Positions 37,086 through 48,993 are shown, counted from the first letter of the stretch. The stretch is DNA of 64,000 bases from Vogesella fluminis (GCF_014652335.1 NZ_BMYP01000009.1:1-64000), one strand, 5' to 3'. Numbers and translations: made by a program. The notes: a model not told the origin generated them from the sequence alone.

Positions 37086-38261
37086 GTGAGTTCTTTCAAT
37101 AATCATAAATGGACGCTGGCGCTGTTGCCGCTGGCAGTGATGCTGACCGCCTGCGGGCAGCAGGGCGAGCAGGCTGCCGGCCACGGGGCGATGCCGCCGC
37201 TGCCGGTCAGCGTGGTGAAGATGGCTGCCGCCGATGTGCCGGTGGTCACCGAGTACGTCGGCCAGGCGGTCGGCTCACGCGAGGTGGAAGTGCGTGCCCG
37301 CGTCTCCGGCATTCTGCAGAAGCGCGCCTACACCGAGGGTGCCAGCGTGCGCGCCGGCGACGTGCTGTTCCAGCTCGACGCCGCACCGTACCAGGCGGCA
37401 CTGGAGCAGGCGGAGGCGACGCTGAAGCTGGAAGAGGCCAAGCTGATCCGCGCGCAGCAGGATTACGACCGCGTGCTGCCGCTGTTCAAGGAAAACGCCG
37501 TCAGCCAGAAGGACCGCGATGACGCGGTGGCCGCGCTGGCCAGCGCCAAGGCCTCGGTCGCTGCCGCCCGCGCCGCGATGAAGTCGGCGCAGATCAACCT
37601 CGGCTACACCCGCGTCACCGCGCCGATCTCCGGCGTGACCAGTGCCGAGGCGCGCTCCGAGGGCAGCCTGGTGCAGCCGGGCGATGCCGGGCTGCTGACC
37701 AAGATTTCCCAGCTGGACCCGATCTACGTCAAGTTCTCGCTGTCCGACAACGACGTGCTGAAGAACCAGCAACTGGCGGCCAGCGGCAAGCTGCGCCAGC
37801 CGGAAGGCGGCCGCTACATCGTGTCGCTGAAACTGCCGGACGGCAGCACCTACGGCCGTGAAGGCCGCATTAACTTTGCCGATCGCGTCATCGACCCAAC
37901 CACCGGCACCTCGGCGGCGCGCGCCAGCTTCGTCAATCCGGAAGGCACCGTGCGTGCCGGCCAGTTCGTGCGCGTCGAGCTGAAGGGCGCGGTGCGCCTG
38001 AATGCGCTGGTGGTGCCGCAGAAGGCGGTGCTGACCTCGCAGCAGGGCAAGATGGTGTGGGTGGTCGGCAAGGACAACACCGTCGAGGCCCGTCCGCTGC
38101 AGATCGGCGACAGCGCCAATAACGGCTTCATCGTCGAGAGCGGGCTTGCAGCCGGCGACCTGGTGATTACCGACAACCTGATCAAGCTGCGCCCGGGTGC
38201 CAAGGTGGTGCCGCAGGCGGCTGCGGCCAACGTTGCCGCCCCGGCAGCGGCCCAGGGCTAA
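37086..38261 (+). CDS. RND efflux periplasmic adaptor (AcrA/MexA family)
   Basis: A 391-residue membrane-fusion lipoprotein. The signal ends in lipobox LTAC (C about 21); a biotinyl-lipoyl domain, an alpha hairpin (QAALEQAEATLKLEEAKLIRAQQ..., about 100-170) and beta-barrel follow. The start is GTG 37086 with AAGGAG 7 bases before it. It links the inner-membrane pump to the outer-membrane channel encoded downstream. The last residues are alanine-rich and carry an AACG-type dispersed-repeat variant. Confidence 0.92.
   Translation: MSSFNNHKWTLALLPLAVMLTACGQQGEQAAGHGAMPPLPVSVVKMAAADVPVVTEYVGQAVGSREVEVRARVSGILQKRAYTEGASVRAGDVLFQLDAAPYQAALEQAEATLKLEEAKLIRAQQDYDRVLPLFKENAVSQKDRDDAVAALASAKASVAAARAAMKSAQINLGYTRVTAPISGVTSAEARSEGSLVQPGDAGLLTKISQLDPIYVKFSLSDNDVLKNQQLAASGKLRQPEGGRYIVSLKLPDGSTYGREGRINFADRVIDPTTGTSAARASFVNPEGTVRAGQFVRVELKGAVRLNALVVPQKAVLTSQQGKMVWVVGKDNTVEARPLQIGDSANNGFIVESGLAAGDLVITDNLIKLRPGAKVVPQAAAANVAAPAAAQG
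38222..38234 (-). repeat. Dispersed repeat variant (AACG form), coding
   Basis: TGCGGCCAACGTT at the 3' end of the adaptor gene (A-A-N-V-A). Confidence 0.6.
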
Positions 38262-38276
38262 GGCGAGGAATAACAC

Positions 38277-41200
38277 ATGTTTTCATCTTTCTTCATCCGC
38301 CGGCCGATCTTTGCCAGCGTGCTGTCGATCGTGATCGTGCTGGCCGGTTTCTTCGGTATGCGCGCGCTGCCGATCGAACAGTACCCGCAGATCGTGCCGC
38401 CGTCGGTGGCGGTGACCACCTCCTATCCCGGCGCCTCCGCCGAGGTGATCGCCGATACCGTGGCCTCGCCGCTGGAACAGGCGATCAACGGCGTCGACGA
38501 CATGCTGTACATGCAGTCCAGCAGCGCCAGTAACGGCCGGCTGACCATCAACGTCACCTTCAAGATCGGCACCAATCCGGACCAGGCGTCGATCAATGTC
38601 AACAACCGTGTGCAGTCGGTGCTGTCGTCGCTGCCGGAAGAGGTGCGCCGCCAGAGTGTCAACGTGCGCAAGCAGGCGGCGACCTTCCTGCAGGTGATCT
38701 CGCTGTACTCGCCGGACAAGCGCTACGACACGCTGTTCATGAGCAACTACGCGCTGCTCAACGTGGTCGACGAGATCAAGCGCATCCCCGGCGTCGGCCA
38801 GGTCACCAACTTCGCCGGCAAGGACTACGCGATGCGGGTATGGCTGCGGCCGGACCGTCTGGCGCAGCTGAAGCTGACCCCAAGCGACGTGGCCACCGCC
38901 ATCCGCGAGCAGAACGCGCAGTTCGCCGCCGGCAAGATCAGCGCCGAGCCGAACGCCGGCAAGCCGGACTTCACCTACACCATCACCACCAAGGGCCGAC
39001 TGACCGAGGCCAGCGAGTTCGAGAACATCATCGTGCGCGCGGCTGCCGACGGGGCCAAGGTGCGGCTGAAGGACGTGGCGCGGGTGGAGCTGGGCGCGCT
39101 GGGCTATGACTTCTACGGCAAGCACAACGGCCGTCCGAGCATCCCGATCGGTATCAACCTGGCGCCGGGCGCCAACCAGCTGGACACCGCCAAGGCGGTG
39201 CAGGCGAAGATGGACGAACTGGCGGCGAAATTCCCGGCCGGGCTGTCCTACTCCATCCCTTACGACACCACCCGCTTCGTCGAGGTGTCGATCCAGGAAG
39301 TGATCACCACGCTGATGGAAGCGATGGTGCTGGTGTTCGCCGTGGTGTACCTGTTCCTGCAGAACTGGCGCGCGACGCTGATTCCGGGCCTTGCGGTGCC
39401 GGTGTCCATCGTCGGCACCTTTGCCGGCATGTACCTGTTCGGCTACTCCATCAACACCCTGACGCTGTTCGGCATGGTGCTGGCGATCGGTATCGTGGTC
39501 GACGACGCCATCGTGGTGCTGGAGAACGTCGAACGCATCATGATGAAGGAGGGCAAGCCGCCGCGCGAAGCCACCATCCAGGCGATGAAGGAAGTCAGCG
39601 GCCCGGTGGTCGCCATCGTACTGGTGCTGTGCTCGGTGTTCATCCCGGTGGCGTTCATGGGCGGCATCGCCGGCCAGATGTACAAGCAGTTCGCCATCAC
39701 CATCGCGATGTCGGTAACCATCTCCGGCATCGTGGCGCTGACGCTGACCCCGGCGCTGTGCGCGGCGATGCTGAAGTCCGAGCATCAGCACAGCAACGCC
39801 TTCTTCGACGGCTTCAACCGCCTGTTTGACCGCATCACCCGGCGCTACAGCAGCGGCGTGGCCTTCCTGATCAAGCGTTCCGTGCTGGCACTGGTGCTGT
39901 TCGGGCTGCTGATCGGCGCCTCGGCGTGGCTGTTCAAGCTGATTCCGTCGTCGCTGGCGCCGGAAGAAGACCAGGGCTACGTGATCTCCGCCACCATCCT
40001 GCCGGATGGCGCGGCGATCAACCGTACCGTGGACACAATGGACAAGCTCGACCGGGAAATTGCCAAGAACCCGGCGGTGAAGGACGTGATGAGCTTTGCC
40101 GGCTTCGACATCCTGTCCGGCTCCAACCGCACCAACACCGGTGTTACCTTCATCACCCTGAAGCCGTGGGACGAGCGCAAGGCGCCTGGCATGTCGGCGC
40201 AGGCGGTGGTCGGCGACGTGTTCATGAAGGGTGCCGGCATCAAGGAAGGGCTGGTGCTGGCCTTCAACCCGCCCCCGATCTCCGGCATGTCCTCCACCGG
40301 CGGCTTCGAGGCCTACGTGCAGAACCGTGTCGGTGCCTCGGCCGGCGAGCTGGCGGCCCAGGCGCAGGCGCTGATGATGGCGGCGGCGAAACGGCCGGAA
40401 CTGGCCGGCGTGCAGAGCACCTTCTCGGCCAACGTGCCGCAGGTCAACGTGCAACTGGACCGTGAAAAGGCCAAGGCGCTGGGCGTGCCGATCGACGACG
40501 TGTTCGATACCATGCAGAGCACCTTCGGCGCGCTGTACGTCAACGACTTCAACAAGTTCGGCCGCATCTTCACCGTGCAGCTGCAGTCGGAGGCCGAGTT
40601 CCGCAAGAGCGTGGACAACCTGCGCACCGTGTTCGTGCGTGCGCAGAACGGGCAGATGATTCCGCTGTCCAGCCTGGTGACGGTGGAACAGGCCACCGGC
40701 CCGGAAATCGTCGAGCGCTACAACGCCTTCCCGTCGGCCAAGCTGGTCGGCGGCCCGGCACCGGGCTACAGCTCCGGCGAAGCGCTGGCGGTGATGGAAC
40801 AGCTGGCCCGCGAAACGCTGCCGGACGGCTACACCCTGGCATGGACCGGCTCCGCCTTCCAGGAGCAATCCACCGGCGGTGCCTCGTCGACGGTGTTCGT
40901 GATCGCGCTGGTGATGGTGTTCCTGATCCTGGCGGCACAGTACGAGCGCTGGACACTGCCGATCGCGGTGCTGACCGCGGTGCCGTTCGCGGTATTCGGC
41001 GCGCTGCTGGCCAACTGGCTGCGCGGGCTGGAGAACGACATCTACTTCCAGGTGGCGCTGGTGACGCTGATCGGCCTCGCGGCCAAGAACGCGATCCTGA
41101 TCGTCGAGTTCGCGGTGCTGAAGATGGAGGAAGGACGCTCACTGGCCGAGGCGGCGGTGGAGGCGGCCAAGCTGCGTTTCCGCCCGATCGTGATGACCTC

Positions 41201-41405
41201 GCTGGCCTTCATCCTCGGTTGCGTGCCGCTGGCGATTTCCAGCGGCGCCGGCTCCGCCAGCCGTCACTCGATCGGTACCGGCGTGATCGGGGGCATGTTG
41301 GCCGCCACCTTCATCGCGGCACTGTTCATCCCCCTGTTTTTCAAACTGATTATGCAGTGGAGCCAGCGCAAGCCGGCGCCACAAGGAGAGCAGCATGATG
41401 CTTAA
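38277..41405 (+). CDS. RND multidrug efflux pump (AcrB/MexB, HAE1 family)
   Basis: A 1042-residue inner-membrane antiporter with twelve membrane helices and two large periplasmic loops. Proton-relay aspartates D409/D410 lie in [17 protein letters not shown]; the TM10 lysine lies in [14 protein letters not shown]. It starts 15 bp after the adaptor and overlaps the outer-membrane factor by 11 bp. Drug range cannot be read from sequence, but the full operon with AcrR-like control fits a broad-range AcrAB-OprM system. Confidence 0.96.
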   Translation: MFSSFFIRRPIFASVLSIVIVLAGFFGMRALPIEQYPQIVPPSVAVTTSYPGASAEVIADTVASPLEQAINGVDDMLYMQSSSASNGRLTINVTFKIGTNPDQASINVNNRVQSVLSSLPEEVRRQSVNVRKQAATFLQVISLYSPDKRYDTLFMSNYALLNVVDEIKRIPGVGQVTNFAGKDYAMRVWLRPDRLAQLKLTPSDVATAIREQNAQFAAGKISAEPNAGKPDFTYTITTKGRLTEASEFENIIVRAAADGAKVRLKDVARVELGALGYDFYGKHNGRPSIPIGINLAPGANQLDTAKAVQAKMDELAAKFPAGLSYSIPYDTTRFVEVSIQEVITTLMEAMVLVFAVVYLFLQNWRATLIPGLAVPVSIVGTFAGMYLFGYSINTLTLFGMVLAIGIVVDDAIVVLENVERIMMKEGKPPREATIQAMKEVSGPVVAIVLVLCSVFIPVAFMGGIAGQMYKQFAITIAMSVTISGIVALTLTPALCAAMLKSEHQHSNAFFDGFNRLFDRITRRYSSGVAFLIKRSVLALVLFGLLIGASAWLFKLIPSSLAPEEDQGYVISATILPDGAAINRTVDTMDKLDREIAKNPAVKDVMSFAGFDILSGSNRTNTGVTFITLKPWDERKAPGMSAQAVVGDVFMKGAGIKEGLVLAFNPPPISGMSSTGGFEAYVQNRVGASAGELAAQAQALMMAAAKRPELAGVQSTFSANVPQVNVQLDREKAKALGVPIDDVFDTMQSTFGALYVNDFNKFGRIFTVQLQSEAEFRKSVDNLRTVFVRAQNGQMIPLSSLVTVEQATGPEIVERYNAFPSAKLVGGPAPGYSSGEALAVMEQLARETLPDGYTLAWTGSAFQEQSTGGASSTVFVIALVMVFLILAAQYERWTLPIAVLTAVPFAVFGALLANWLRGLENDIYFQVALVTLIGLAAKNAILIVEFAVLKMEEGRSLAEAAVEAAKLRFRPIVMTSLAFILGCVPLAISSGAGSASRHSIGTGVIGGMLAATFIAALFIPLFFKLIMQWSQRKPAPQGEQHDA

Positions 41406-42777
41406 GCAAGCGCTGTTGCCAATGCTGGTCGCCGCCGCGCTGTCGGCGTGTGCGGTCGGCCCCGACTACCAGCGTCCGCAGCTGGAGATGCCGCAGGCGG
41501 CGGCCAACGTGGCGCCGGTCGCCAGCGACTGGTGGCGCAGCTTCGGGGATCCGGTGCTGGACGCGATGATAGACGAAGCGCTGCGCTACAACCGTGATCT
41601 GGTGCAGGCCGCGGCGCGGGTGGAAGAAGCCGCCGCCGCCGCCGGGGTGGCGCGTGCCGGCCTGCTGCCACAGGTCAGCGCCAGTGCCGGCAGCGGCCGC
41701 AGCCAGACCTCGACCTACAGCAGTGGCGCCGGCGCACTGGTCGACAGCCGCCAGGCCGGGCTGACCGCCAGCTGGGAGCTGGACCTGTGGGGCAAGCTGC
41801 GCCGCGAGCGTGAGGCGGCGCTGGCCGACGTCAGCGCCAGCGAGCGCTCGCTGGCCGCATTGCGGCTGTCGCTGGGCAGCCAGGTGGCCAAGAGCTACTT
41901 CCAGCTCGCCAGCTACGACGCCCAGCTCGCCAGCGCCCGCGCCACGCTGCAAAGCCGCGAGCAGTCGCTGCAGCTGCGCCGCAAACGCTTCAACGGCGGC
42001 ATGACCTCCGAGCTGGAGCTGCGCCAGGCCGAGGCCGAGGCCGCCAGTGCGCGCGCCACCGTGCCGCAGCTGGCACAGGCGGTGACGCAGACCGAGCACG
42101 CGCTGGCGGTGCTGCTGGGCCGCTCGCCGCGTGACATTGCGGCCAACCTTGGCCGCGGCAAGGCCTTGTCGGCGCTGGCCGAGCCGGAGCAGATCCCGTC
42201 CGGGCTGCCGTCCGACCTGCTGCTGCGCCGTGCCGACGTGGCGGCGGCGGAAGCCAGCCTGATCGCGGCCAATGCCCGCATCGGCGTTGCCCGCGCCGCC
42301 TACTTCCCGAGCATCAGCCTGTCGGCCGGCATCGGCAGCGCCAGCACCGCGCTGGTCGACCTGTTCAGCGGCCCGGCGCAGACCTGGAACTTCGCGGCCA
42401 ACCTGACCGCGCCGATCTTCAACGCCGGCCGCATCGCCGCCGGTGTCGATGCCGCCAACGCGCGCCAGAAGCAGGCGCTGGCGGTGTACGAGAAGACGGT
42501 GCAGCAGGCGTTTGCCGATACGCTGGACGCGATGTCGGCGGTCAGCACCACCCGCGCCACCGAACAGGCGCAGCTGCAGCAACTGACGGCACTGCGCGAG
42601 GCGCTGCGCCTGGCGCAGCTGCGCTACGATAACGGCTACTCCAGCTATCTGGACGTGCTGGACGCCGAGCGCGGCGTGTTCCAGGTGGAGCAGGCACTGT
42701 CCAGCGCCCGCCTCGCGCGACTGTCGGCGGTGGTGTCGCTGTACGCGGCACTGGGTGGCGGCTGGCAGGTCGGCTGA
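41395..42777 (+). CDS. RND outer-membrane channel lipoprotein (OprM/NodT family)
   Basis: A 460-residue outer-membrane factor. Signal with lipobox LSAC (C about 19), mature start [10 protein letters not shown] typical of OprM/NodT, then two repeats of coiled-coil helices and beta strands (for example [21 protein letters not shown]). It completes the tripartite pump. It overlaps the pump gene by 11 bp, and a terminator follows. It carries one exact and one partial dispersed repeat. Confidence 0.94.
   Translation: MMLKQALLPMLVAAALSACAVGPDYQRPQLEMPQAAANVAPVASDWWRSFGDPVLDAMIDEALRYNRDLVQAAARVEEAAAAAGVARAGLLPQVSASAGSGRSQTSTYSSGAGALVDSRQAGLTASWELDLWGKLRREREAALADVSASERSLAALRLSLGSQVAKSYFQLASYDAQLASARATLQSREQSLQLRRKRFNGGMTSELELRQAEAEAASARATVPQLAQAVTQTEHALAVLLGRSPRDIAANLGRGKALSALAEPEQIPSGLPSDLLLRRADVAAAEASLIAANARIGVARAAYFPSISLSAGIGSASTALVDLFSGPAQTWNFAANLTAPIFNAGRIAAGVDAANARQKQALAVYEKTVQQAFADTLDAMSAVSTTRATEQAQLQQLTALREALRLAQLRYDNGYSSYLDVLDAERGVFQVEQALSSARLARLSAVVSLYAALGGGWQVG
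42138..42150 (-). repeat. Dispersed 13-mer, coding copy
   Basis: Exact copy in the outer-membrane factor gene (I-A-A-N-L-G). A 10-base core recurs at 42394-42403. Confidence 0.9.
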
Positions 42778-42796
42778 GCCCGCAGCGTTACGATGC

Positions 42797-42829
42797 AAAA
42801 AGCCCGGATCGGTTGATCCAGGCTTTTTT
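42797..42829. terminator. Bidirectional terminator between efflux operon and anr
   Basis: AAGCC-C-GGATC pairs with GATCC-A-GGCTT (one internal mismatch) and is flanked by A5 on the left and T6 on the right, serving both converging genes. Confidence 0.85.
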
Positions 42830-42867
42830 GTCGGCAGCGCGCCAGCGGGCTGCGCGATGGTATGGGC

Positions 42868-43614
42868 TTAGCCGGCGCTGTTGGCCTGCGAACAGCCGGC
42901 TACCAGCGCCTTCAGCTCTTCCGGGCGTAGCAGCTGGATGTGCTTGTGATCGACCCGGATCCAGCCCTGCTGCTGGAATTTCGACAGCGTGCGGCTGACG
43001 GTTTCCAGTTTCAGGCCGAGAAAGCTGCCGATCTCCTCGCGGCTCATGCGCAGGATGAAGTCGTTGGCGGCAAAGCCACGGCTGGCCAGGCGTTGCGACA
43101 GGTTGAGCAGGAAGGCGGCCAGGCGTTCTTCCGCCTTCATGTTGCCCAGTAACAGCATCACCGACTGGTCGCGCACGATCTCGCGGCTCATCAGGCGGAA
43201 GAAGTGGTGCTGCAGGCTGGGGATGTCGCGTCCCAGGCTCTCCATGCGGCTGAACGGCAGCTCGCACACATCGCTATCCTCCAGTGCGATGGCATCGCAG
43301 CCGTGGGTATTGGCGGAAATGCCGTCCAGCCCCATCAGTTCGCCGGACATGTAAAAACCGGTAGCCTGCTCGCGGCCATCCCGGCTGGAAACACAGGTCT
43401 TGAAATAACCGGTCCGAACCGCATATAAAGAGCGGAAACCGTCACCGGTGCGGAACAGGTATTCGCCGCGCTTGAAGCGGCGACTCTGACGGATAACGGC
43501 ATCCAGCTGTGCCATTTCGTCACGATTCAGCCCTATCGGCAGACACAATTCGCGCAGGCTGCAGTTGGTACAAGTGACTTTCAGCGAGTGCAGGGGTGAG
43601 GACAGATCGTTCAT
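42868..43614 (-). CDS. anr: Anr/Fnr-type oxygen-sensing regulator
   Basis: A 248-residue CRP/FNR protein. The N-terminal cluster cysteines are C15, C18 and C24 (CTNCSLREL C) plus C106 (THGCDAIA), the four ligands of the oxygen-labile 4Fe-4S cluster. The helix-turn-helix reads MSREEIGSFLGLKLETVSRTLSKFQQQG near residue 190-217. It activates anaerobic genes at TTGAT-N4-ATCAA sites. One such site lies between it and hemN. Confidence 0.94.
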   Translation of the reverse strand: MNDLSSPLHSLKVTCTNCSLRELCLPIGLNRDEMAQLDAVIRQSRRFKRGEYLFRTGDGFRSLYAVRTGYFKTCVSSRDGREQATGFYMSGELMGLDGISANTHGCDAIALEDSDVCELPFSRMESLGRDIPSLQHHFFRLMSREIVRDQSVMLLLGNMKAEERLAAFLLNLSQRLASRGFAANDFILRMSREEIGSFLGLKLETVSRTLSKFQQQGWIRVDHKHIQLLRPEELKALVAGCSQANSAG

Positions 43615-43649
43615 ACCGGGAGCCGGGTTCCAGAAACTGATAGGCTTGC

Positions 43650-43663
43650 TTGACAGGTGTCAA
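43650..43663. promoter_or_regulatory. Anr/Fnr box
   Basis: TTGAC-AGGT-GTCAA, a perfect inverted repeat one base per half from the Fnr consensus, 36 bp before anr and 87 bp before hemN. It probably activates hemN under low oxygen and autoregulates anr. Confidence 0.8.
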
Positions 43664-43749
43664 TGCGAATCAAGGCGTGATTGCGCAAATTTACCAGCCC
43701 CCCACCAGATTTCCAATCAAAATATATGATGACTGACCACGAGGCATTC

Positions 43750-45135
43750 ATGCCCACCCAGTGCGTTTTTGACCGGACCCTGATCGAGACCCTGGAAGGC
43801 TCCGGTCCGCGTTATACCTCCTACCCGACCGCCGACCGTTTTCATGCCGGCTTCGGGGTGAGCGATTACGAGCATTGGCTGGAGCAGCGCGCCATCGGTG
43901 CCAACCACCGCGGCATTTCGCTGTACGTGCACATCCCGTTCTGCAACACCATCTGCTACTACTGCGGCTGCAACAAGATCATCACCAAGGACAAGAGCCG
44001 TGCCGATGCCTACCTTGACTACCTGGAAAAGGAAATCGCGCTGGTGGCGGCAAAGCTCGGCTGTCGCGAGAAGGTGATCCAGCTGCATTTCGGCGGCGGC
44101 ACGCCGACCTTCCTGTCCGATGCGCAGCTGGACCGGGTGATGGGCGTCATCAACCGCCACTTCGAGCTGCTGCCGGAAGGCGAGTTCTCCATCGAGATCG
44201 ACCCGCGCAAGGTTGGCCGCGACACCGTGCTGCACCTGGGCCGGCTCGGCTTCAACCGCATGAGCGTCGGCATCCAGGATTTCGATCCGGCGGTGCAGCA
44301 GGCGGTGAACCGCATCCAGAGCGAAGAAGAAACCCGGCTGGTGATCGACGCTGCGCGCGAGGCCGGCTTCAAGTCGGTGAGCGTGGACCTGATCTACGGT
44401 CTGCCGCTGCAGAGCGCGCACTCGCTGGAAAGCACCGTCAACAAGGTGATCGCGATGGCGCCGGACCGCATCGCGCTGTACAACTACGCCCACCTGCCGA
44501 CCGTGTTCAAGCCGCAACGCCGCATCAACGAGGCCGATCTGCCGTCCAGTGCCACCAAGCTCGACATCCTGCAGAACTCGGTGCAGCAGCTGAGCGATGC
44601 CGGCTACGTGTTCATCGGCATGGATCATTTCGCCAAGCCCGGTGACGAGCTGACGCGCGCGCTGGAGCAGGGCCGCCTGCAGCGCAACTTCCAGGGCTAC
44701 TCCACCCACGCCGACTGCGACATGATCGGCTTCGGTGTGTCGTCGATCGGCAAGGTCGGCCCCTGTTACAGCCAGAATGAAAAGGACATCGACGCCTACT
44801 ATGCGGCGCTGGACGCCGGCCGCCTGCCGGTGATGCGCGGCATGACGCTGACCCAGGACGACATCCTGCGCCGCAGCGTGATCCAGGCGCTGATGTGCCG
44901 CTTCTCGCTGTCGGTGGAGGCGATCGAGCAGACCTTCACCATCGATTTTGCCGACTACTTTGCCCCGGAGCTGGTGAAAATCCGCGAGTTCCAGCAGATG
45001 GGCCTGCTGACGTTCGACGGCGACTTCCTGATGGTGGCGCCGAAGGGCCGCTTCCTGATCCGCAATATCGCGATGGCGTTCGACCGCCACCTGCGCGAAC
45101 GCGAAACGCACGCGCGCTATTCGAAAACCATCTGA
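43750..45135 (+). CDS. hemN: Oxygen-independent coproporphyrinogen III dehydrogenase
   Basis: A 461-residue radical SAM enzyme. The cluster motif is FCNTICYYCGCNK (C65, C69, C72, with C74), and GGGTPTFLS follows as the SAM-binding strand. It makes protoporphyrinogen without oxygen. I start at ATG 43750, with GAGG 6 bases before and the family N-terminus MPTQxVFDRxLI; two ATGs at 43726/43729 lie upstream in frame. Divergent from anr with an Anr box between. Confidence 0.95.
   Translation: MPTQCVFDRTLIETLEGSGPRYTSYPTADRFHAGFGVSDYEHWLEQRAIGANHRGISLYVHIPFCNTICYYCGCNKIITKDKSRADAYLDYLEKEIALVAAKLGCREKVIQLHFGGGTPTFLSDAQLDRVMGVINRHFELLPEGEFSIEIDPRKVGRDTVLHLGRLGFNRMSVGIQDFDPAVQQAVNRIQSEEETRLVIDAAREAGFKSVSVDLIYGLPLQSAHSLESTVNKVIAMAPDRIALYNYAHLPTVFKPQRRINEADLPSSATKLDILQNSVQQLSDAGYVFIGMDHFAKPGDELTRALEQGRLQRNFQGYSTHADCDMIGFGVSSIGKVGPCYSQNEKDIDAYYAALDAGRLPVMRGMTLTQDDILRRSVIQALMCRFSLSVEAIEQTFTIDFADYFAPELVKIREFQQMGLLTFDGDFLMVAPKGRFLIRNIAMAFDRHLRERETHARYSKTI
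44209..44220 (+). repeat. Dispersed repeat variant, coding
   Basis: AAGGTTGGCCGC followed by G instead of A, in hemN (K-V-G-R-D). Confidence 0.8.
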
Positions 45136-45170
45136 CGCGCGCCGCACGGGCGGCGTGACGACAGGCACAC

Positions 45171-45200
45171 AAGGTTGGCCGCAGCGATGCAGCCAACCTT
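45171..45200. repeat. Inverted pair of dispersed 13-mers, terminator-like
   Basis: An exact copy (45171-45183) faces an inverted copy with one mismatch (45188-45200) across GCGA, and TTTTCTTTT follows. This looks like the hemN terminator built from the repeat. Confidence 0.85.
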
Positions 45201-45247
45201 TTCTTTTGCTGGTCTTGCCACGGCGGGCGGGTGCCGCCGCCGGGCGC

Positions 45248-45271
45248 AAAAAAGCCCGCCAGTGGCGGGCT
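45248..45271 (-). terminator. Terminator of the alanine symporter gene
   Basis: An 8-bp stem (45253-45260 with 45264-45271, loop AGT) followed by six T on the minus strand. Confidence 0.85.
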
Positions 45272-45281
45272 CGGTCGGGAC

Positions 45282-45294
45282 AAGGTTGGCCGCA
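45282..45294 (+). repeat. Dispersed 13-mer, intergenic copy
   Basis: Exact copy directly after the symporter stop codon, extended to CAAGGTTGGCCGCAAG. Confidence 0.9.
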
Positions 45295-45298
45295 AGGC

Positions 45299-46720
<1,422 letters not shown>

Positions 46721-47070
46721 ATGTGCTCCTAATACATGTCGAGCGCAACACGGCCGGCCGCGCTTGTGGCGTTGCCGGCTACGGTAACGGGCTCAGGGTG
46801 TTGTTTGGACAATTGCCGCTCAGGCGGTCTTGTTGTTCCGGTTTCCCAGTACCGATTGGTACTGAAGGGACGGCATGATAGCGTAAATCGCAGCGGGGAT
46901 GTGTTCGTTTGTGGTGATTTTTGATAGTAAAAACACTATTTTACGTAATTCTTTATCGTTATGGCGCTTGTCTGATTGAAAACGAAACAAAACGAATAAC
47001 CGGTGCGTATTGCGCGGCAGTGTACGGCGGCCATGGCCCCGCTTGGCGAGGCGGCCGGTTCCGCTTGCCT
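46721..47070. other. 350-bp intergenic stretch upstream of the symporter
   Basis: AT-rich in its central part (about 46900-47000) and likely to hold the symporter promoter on the minus strand. I see no gene, RNA gene or dispersed repeat here. Several A/T tracts (for example around 46930-46955) could be -10 elements, but none stands out. Confidence 0.4.
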
Positions 47071-47520
47071 TCAGCGCTGTGCGTACGGCGACATGCGGTG
47101 CAGGATGGCGATGGCCTGGCTGGTCGGCGTGCGCACCGCATCGGCCAGCGTGTAGCGGTCCAGCGCGCTGAAAAAGGCCTGCAGTGCCTCGTCCAGCATG
47201 CCTTTCAGCTGGCAGCTGCCGCGCAGCTGGCACGGCGGTTCGGCGCAGTCGATCAGCTCGGTGATGTTTTCCAGCCGGCGGATCACCTGTCCCAGCGGGT
47301 AAAGGTTGGCCGCACGCGAGAGCGCCAGGCCCCCGCCCTTGCCACGGCTGGTGGTCAGCCAGCCTTGTTGCGACATGAAATGCACCACCTTGACCAGATG
47401 GTTGCGCGACACGGCGAAGCGCTCGGCGATCTCGCCGATGGTGACCGGTGTCGTACGCGATTCGTCGGTGAGATACATCAGGACGCGCAGGCCAAGGTCG
47501 GTGAAGTGGGTCAGTTGCAT
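47071..47520 (-). CDS. nsrR: Rrf2-family nitric-oxide-sensing repressor NsrR
   Basis: A 149-residue Rrf2 regulator. Winged helix with TIGEIAERFAVSRNHLVKVVHFMSQQG (about 27-53) and cluster cysteines C92, C97 and C103 (DCAEPPCQLRGSC), the NsrR arrangement. Its 4Fe-4S or 2Fe-2S cluster is destroyed by NO, releasing targets such as hmp. It follows hmp by 53 bp on the same strand, so it is probably co-transcribed with the gene it represses. Confidence 0.92.
   Translation of the reverse strand: MQLTHFTDLGLRVLMYLTDESRTTPVTIGEIAERFAVSRNHLVKVVHFMSQQGWLTTSRGKGGGLALSRAANLYPLGQVIRRLENITELIDCAEPPCQLRGSCQLKGMLDEALQAFFSALDRYTLADAVRTPTSQAIAILHRMSPYAQR
47302..47314 (+). repeat. Dispersed 13-mer, coding copy
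   Basis: Exact copy in nsrR (R-A-A-N-L). Confidence 0.9.
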
Positions 47521-47573
47521 GCAGGCAGTATCCGGGTGAGCGGCAGGCCGCAGCGGCGGCCTGCCGTGCGCGA

Positions 47574-48782
47574 TTATAGCGCGGTGCCGCCGGTGCCGAA
47601 GGCTTCGGCGTGAATGCGCCCGGCGTCGACGCCCAGTGCCAGCAGCGCCTGCTGCTGTGCCTGCATGAACGGCAGCGGGCCGCACAGGTAGTAGTCGGCA
47701 TCGGCGACGATCGACTCTGCCGTCAGCGCGAGGCGGCCGGCGTGGTGGTAGTGCACGCCCGGCTGGTCTTCGGTGCGCGGCGCTTCATAGTAGATGCGGC
47801 TCTCCAGCTGCGGATACTCGGCCGCCAGGTTGGCAACGTGCTGGCGAAAGGCGTGCACGCTGCCGTCGCGACAGGCGTGCAGAAAGTGGATACGGCGCGG
47901 GCTGTCCTGCTGCAGCAGCTGCTCCAGCATCGCCAGCAGCGGCGTGATGCCGACGCCGCCGCTGATCAGCACTACCGGCGTGCGGCGCTCCTGGTGCAGG
48001 AAGAAGTCGCCCATCGGCGGCGCCAGGTCCAGCAGCGCGCCGACTTCGATCGCGTCGTGCAGCACGTTGGACACCATCCCCGCCGGGCGGCTGTCGTCGC
48101 CGGCCTCGCGCTTCACCGAGATGCGCAGCGCCGTGCCGCCGGGCGCGGCCGACAGGCTGTACTGCCGCGGCTGCATCATGCCCAGATGCGGCACCGCCAG
48201 CCGCAGCGACACGTATTGCCCCGGCAGGTAGTCCGGCAGCGCGCCGCCATCGGCCGGCTGCAGATAGAAGGAGGTGATTTCCGCGCTCTCCGCCACCTTG
48301 CGGCCAACCTTGAACGCGCGCCAGCCGCTCCAGCCGCCGCGCTGGGTGGCGGCCTGCCGGTATAGCCTGTTTTCCTCCGCGATCAGGATGTCGGCCAACT
48401 GGCCGTAGGCGGCGGCCCAGGCGGCGATCAACTCGTCGCTGGCGGCGTCGCCCAGTACCTCGCGGATCGAGGCCAGCAGGTGGCCGCCGACGATAGGGTA
48501 GTGCTCGGCGCGGATGCCGAGGCTGGCGTGCTTGTTGGCCACCAGCGTCAGCACCGGCGCCAGCACCGACGGATCGTCGATGTGCTCGGCGTAGGCGGCC
48601 ACCGCCATCGCCAGCGCCTGTTGCTGGCTACCGGCCTGCTGGTGACCCTGGTTGAAGATCTGCTTCAGTTCCGGATTGTGCTGGAACATGCGCGCGTAGA
48701 AATGGCGGGTGAGGGTGACGCCGTGTTGTTTCAGGACCGGGGCGGTGGCCTTGACCAGTTGACGGGTGTGCTGATCCAGCAT
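47574..48782 (-). CDS. hmp: Flavohemoprotein (nitric oxide dioxygenase) Hmp
   Basis: A 402-residue protein: globin domain (1-140, proximal histidine about H85 in ANKHASLG), FAD domain with RQYSLS near residue 205, and NAD domain (GVGITPLLAML near 270). It oxidises NO to nitrate. The start is ATG 48782 with AAGGA-like sequence just upstream; an in-frame extension to 48854 is not supported. NsrR-like palindromes lie in the upstream gap. Confidence 0.96.
   Translation of the reverse strand: MLDQHTRQLVKATAPVLKQHGVTLTRHFYARMFQHNPELKQIFNQGHQQAGSQQQALAMAVAAYAEHIDDPSVLAPVLTLVANKHASLGIRAEHYPIVGGHLLASIREVLGDAASDELIAAWAAAYGQLADILIAEENRLYRQAATQRGGWSGWRAFKVGRKVAESAEITSFYLQPADGGALPDYLPGQYVSLRLAVPHLGMMQPRQYSLSAAPGGTALRISVKREAGDDSRPAGMVSNVLHDAIEVGALLDLAPPMGDFFLHQERRTPVVLISGGVGITPLLAMLEQLLQQDSPRRIHFLHACRDGSVHAFRQHVANLAAEYPQLESRIYYEAPRTEDQPGVHYHHAGRLALTAESIVADADYYLCGPLPFMQAQQQALLALGVDAGRIHAEAFGTGGTAL
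48299..48311 (-). repeat. Dispersed 13-mer, coding copy
   Basis: Exact copy in hmp, read in the third frame as K-V-G-R-K. Confidence 0.9.
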
Positions 48783-48901
48783 CGTGCTTTCCTTTTTAAT
48801 GTGTGAAAAATACATGTTATTTGCCGCAATCGTCATGGTATCGCCAACATCCAAGCCTGTTTTGACTGTTATCTGACGCGTGGGTGTGATTCATTTTTTA
48901 A

Positions 48902-48924
48902 AACATGTGCAAATAATACATGTT
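48902..48924. promoter_or_regulatory. NsrR-type operator upstream of hmp
   Basis: AACATGT and ACATGTT form a 23-bp dyad (9 of 11 bases symmetric) about 120 bp before hmp. A related AATACATGTTATTT lies closer, at 48809-48822. The spacing and half-sites resemble NsrR sites (11-1-11 dyads). Confidence 0.6.
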
Positions 48925-48993
48925 CGCAGGCGCGGTGTCAGCCCTGGCATGCGCCATCATGGCGAGGGCCGCCGATGCCGGCGGTGCCGCGGC

